Origin: DATHVI01 sp035461385
Lineage (GTDB): Bacteria > Actinomycetota > Thermoleophilia > Solirubrobacterales > 70-9
Assembly: GCA_035461385.1 (NCBI GenBank)
Contig: DATHVI010000178.1
Span: 1 to 13,654, forward strand
Direction of reading: 5' to 3'
DNA: 13,654 nt
Shown piece after piece: positions 13,572 through 13,654 of the stretch. Position numbers and translations under genes: made by a program. The notes beneath the pieces were generated by a model. The model was not told where the DNA came from. It did not search any database and saw only the letters and a list, made by a program, of their open reading frames with translations. Position 1 is the first letter of the stretch, and each line of letters begins with the position of its first letter.

Positions 13572-13654
13572 CGGGTTGAGGTTCCTCCTCCAGTTGGACA
13601 ACGTGGTTGGATCGTTAGCTTGTGAAATCGGGTTTCGATCCGCCATCTCAGCGG
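13572..13654 (-). other. Upstream leader of the secreted repeat protein gene (window edge)
   Basis: 83 bases to the edge, less GC-rich than the genes, with AT-rich stretches around 13615-13640. It contains the GGAGGAGG ribosome site at 13584-13591. No convincing -35/-10 pair was found; the promoter may be partly outside the window. Confidence 0.3.

Noticed and set aside
1..13654. CRISPR array, insertion sequence, phage or toxin-antitoxin module
   Set aside because: No regularly spaced repeats, transposase, integrase or recognisable toxin/antitoxin pair was seen on either strand.

Overview
The window is a high-GC, gene-dense bacterial chromosome segment. GC-biased third codon positions, GTG/TTG starts, GC-rich hairpins without U-runs and the set of secreted proteins suggest Actinomycetota, possibly class Thermoleophilia (Solirubrobacterales-like). 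That placement is inferred from style, not from a marker gene. There is no CRISPR array, insertion sequence, phage gene or integrase, and no non-coding stretch over about 300 bases.

Layout. (1) Bases 1-203: a UUCG hairpin, probably the terminator of a gene outside the window, then a sigma70-like promoter. (2) 204-3936, plus strand: a large secreted M14 zinc carboxypeptidase with unusual C-terminal modules, followed 37 bases later by a small lipoprotein of the secreted-repeat family. (3) 4044-6065, minus strand: an operon of a 14-helix DHA2-type MFS exporter and a TetR repressor, with two related palindromes bracketing the promoter. (4) 6251-7531, minus strand: tadA (tRNA adenosine deaminase), a cyclophilin-type peptidyl-prolyl isomerase and a small DUF2007-like protein, closely packed. 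(5) 7592-9028, plus: a secreted subtilisin-like protease. (6) 9063-9506, minus: a universal stress protein with a TTG start behind a strong Shine-Dalgarno. (7) 9604-10433, plus: a probable 28-residue membrane peptide whose stop overlaps the start of a metallo-beta-lactamase-fold hydrolase. (8) 10449-11943, minus: tRNA-Ser(GGA), then nicotinate phosphoribosyltransferase starting about 23 bases after the tRNA. (9) 11987-13571, minus: a perfect 15-bp hairpin terminator and the secreted protein gene it serves, with two internal repeats and a CARDB/DUF11-like tail.

Most genes are ordinary housekeeping (tRNA modification, protein folding, NAD salvage, stress) or cell-surface functions (two extracellular proteases, a lipoprotein, a repeat protein, a drug-type exporter). 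I did not find a convincing undescribed multi-gene system. The points most worth a second look are the tiny membrane ORF coupled to the metallo-hydrolase, the two-operator architecture of the exporter/TetR operon, the domain assembly of the carboxypeptidase, and the duplicated secreted protein with a conserved cysteine pair in each repeat.
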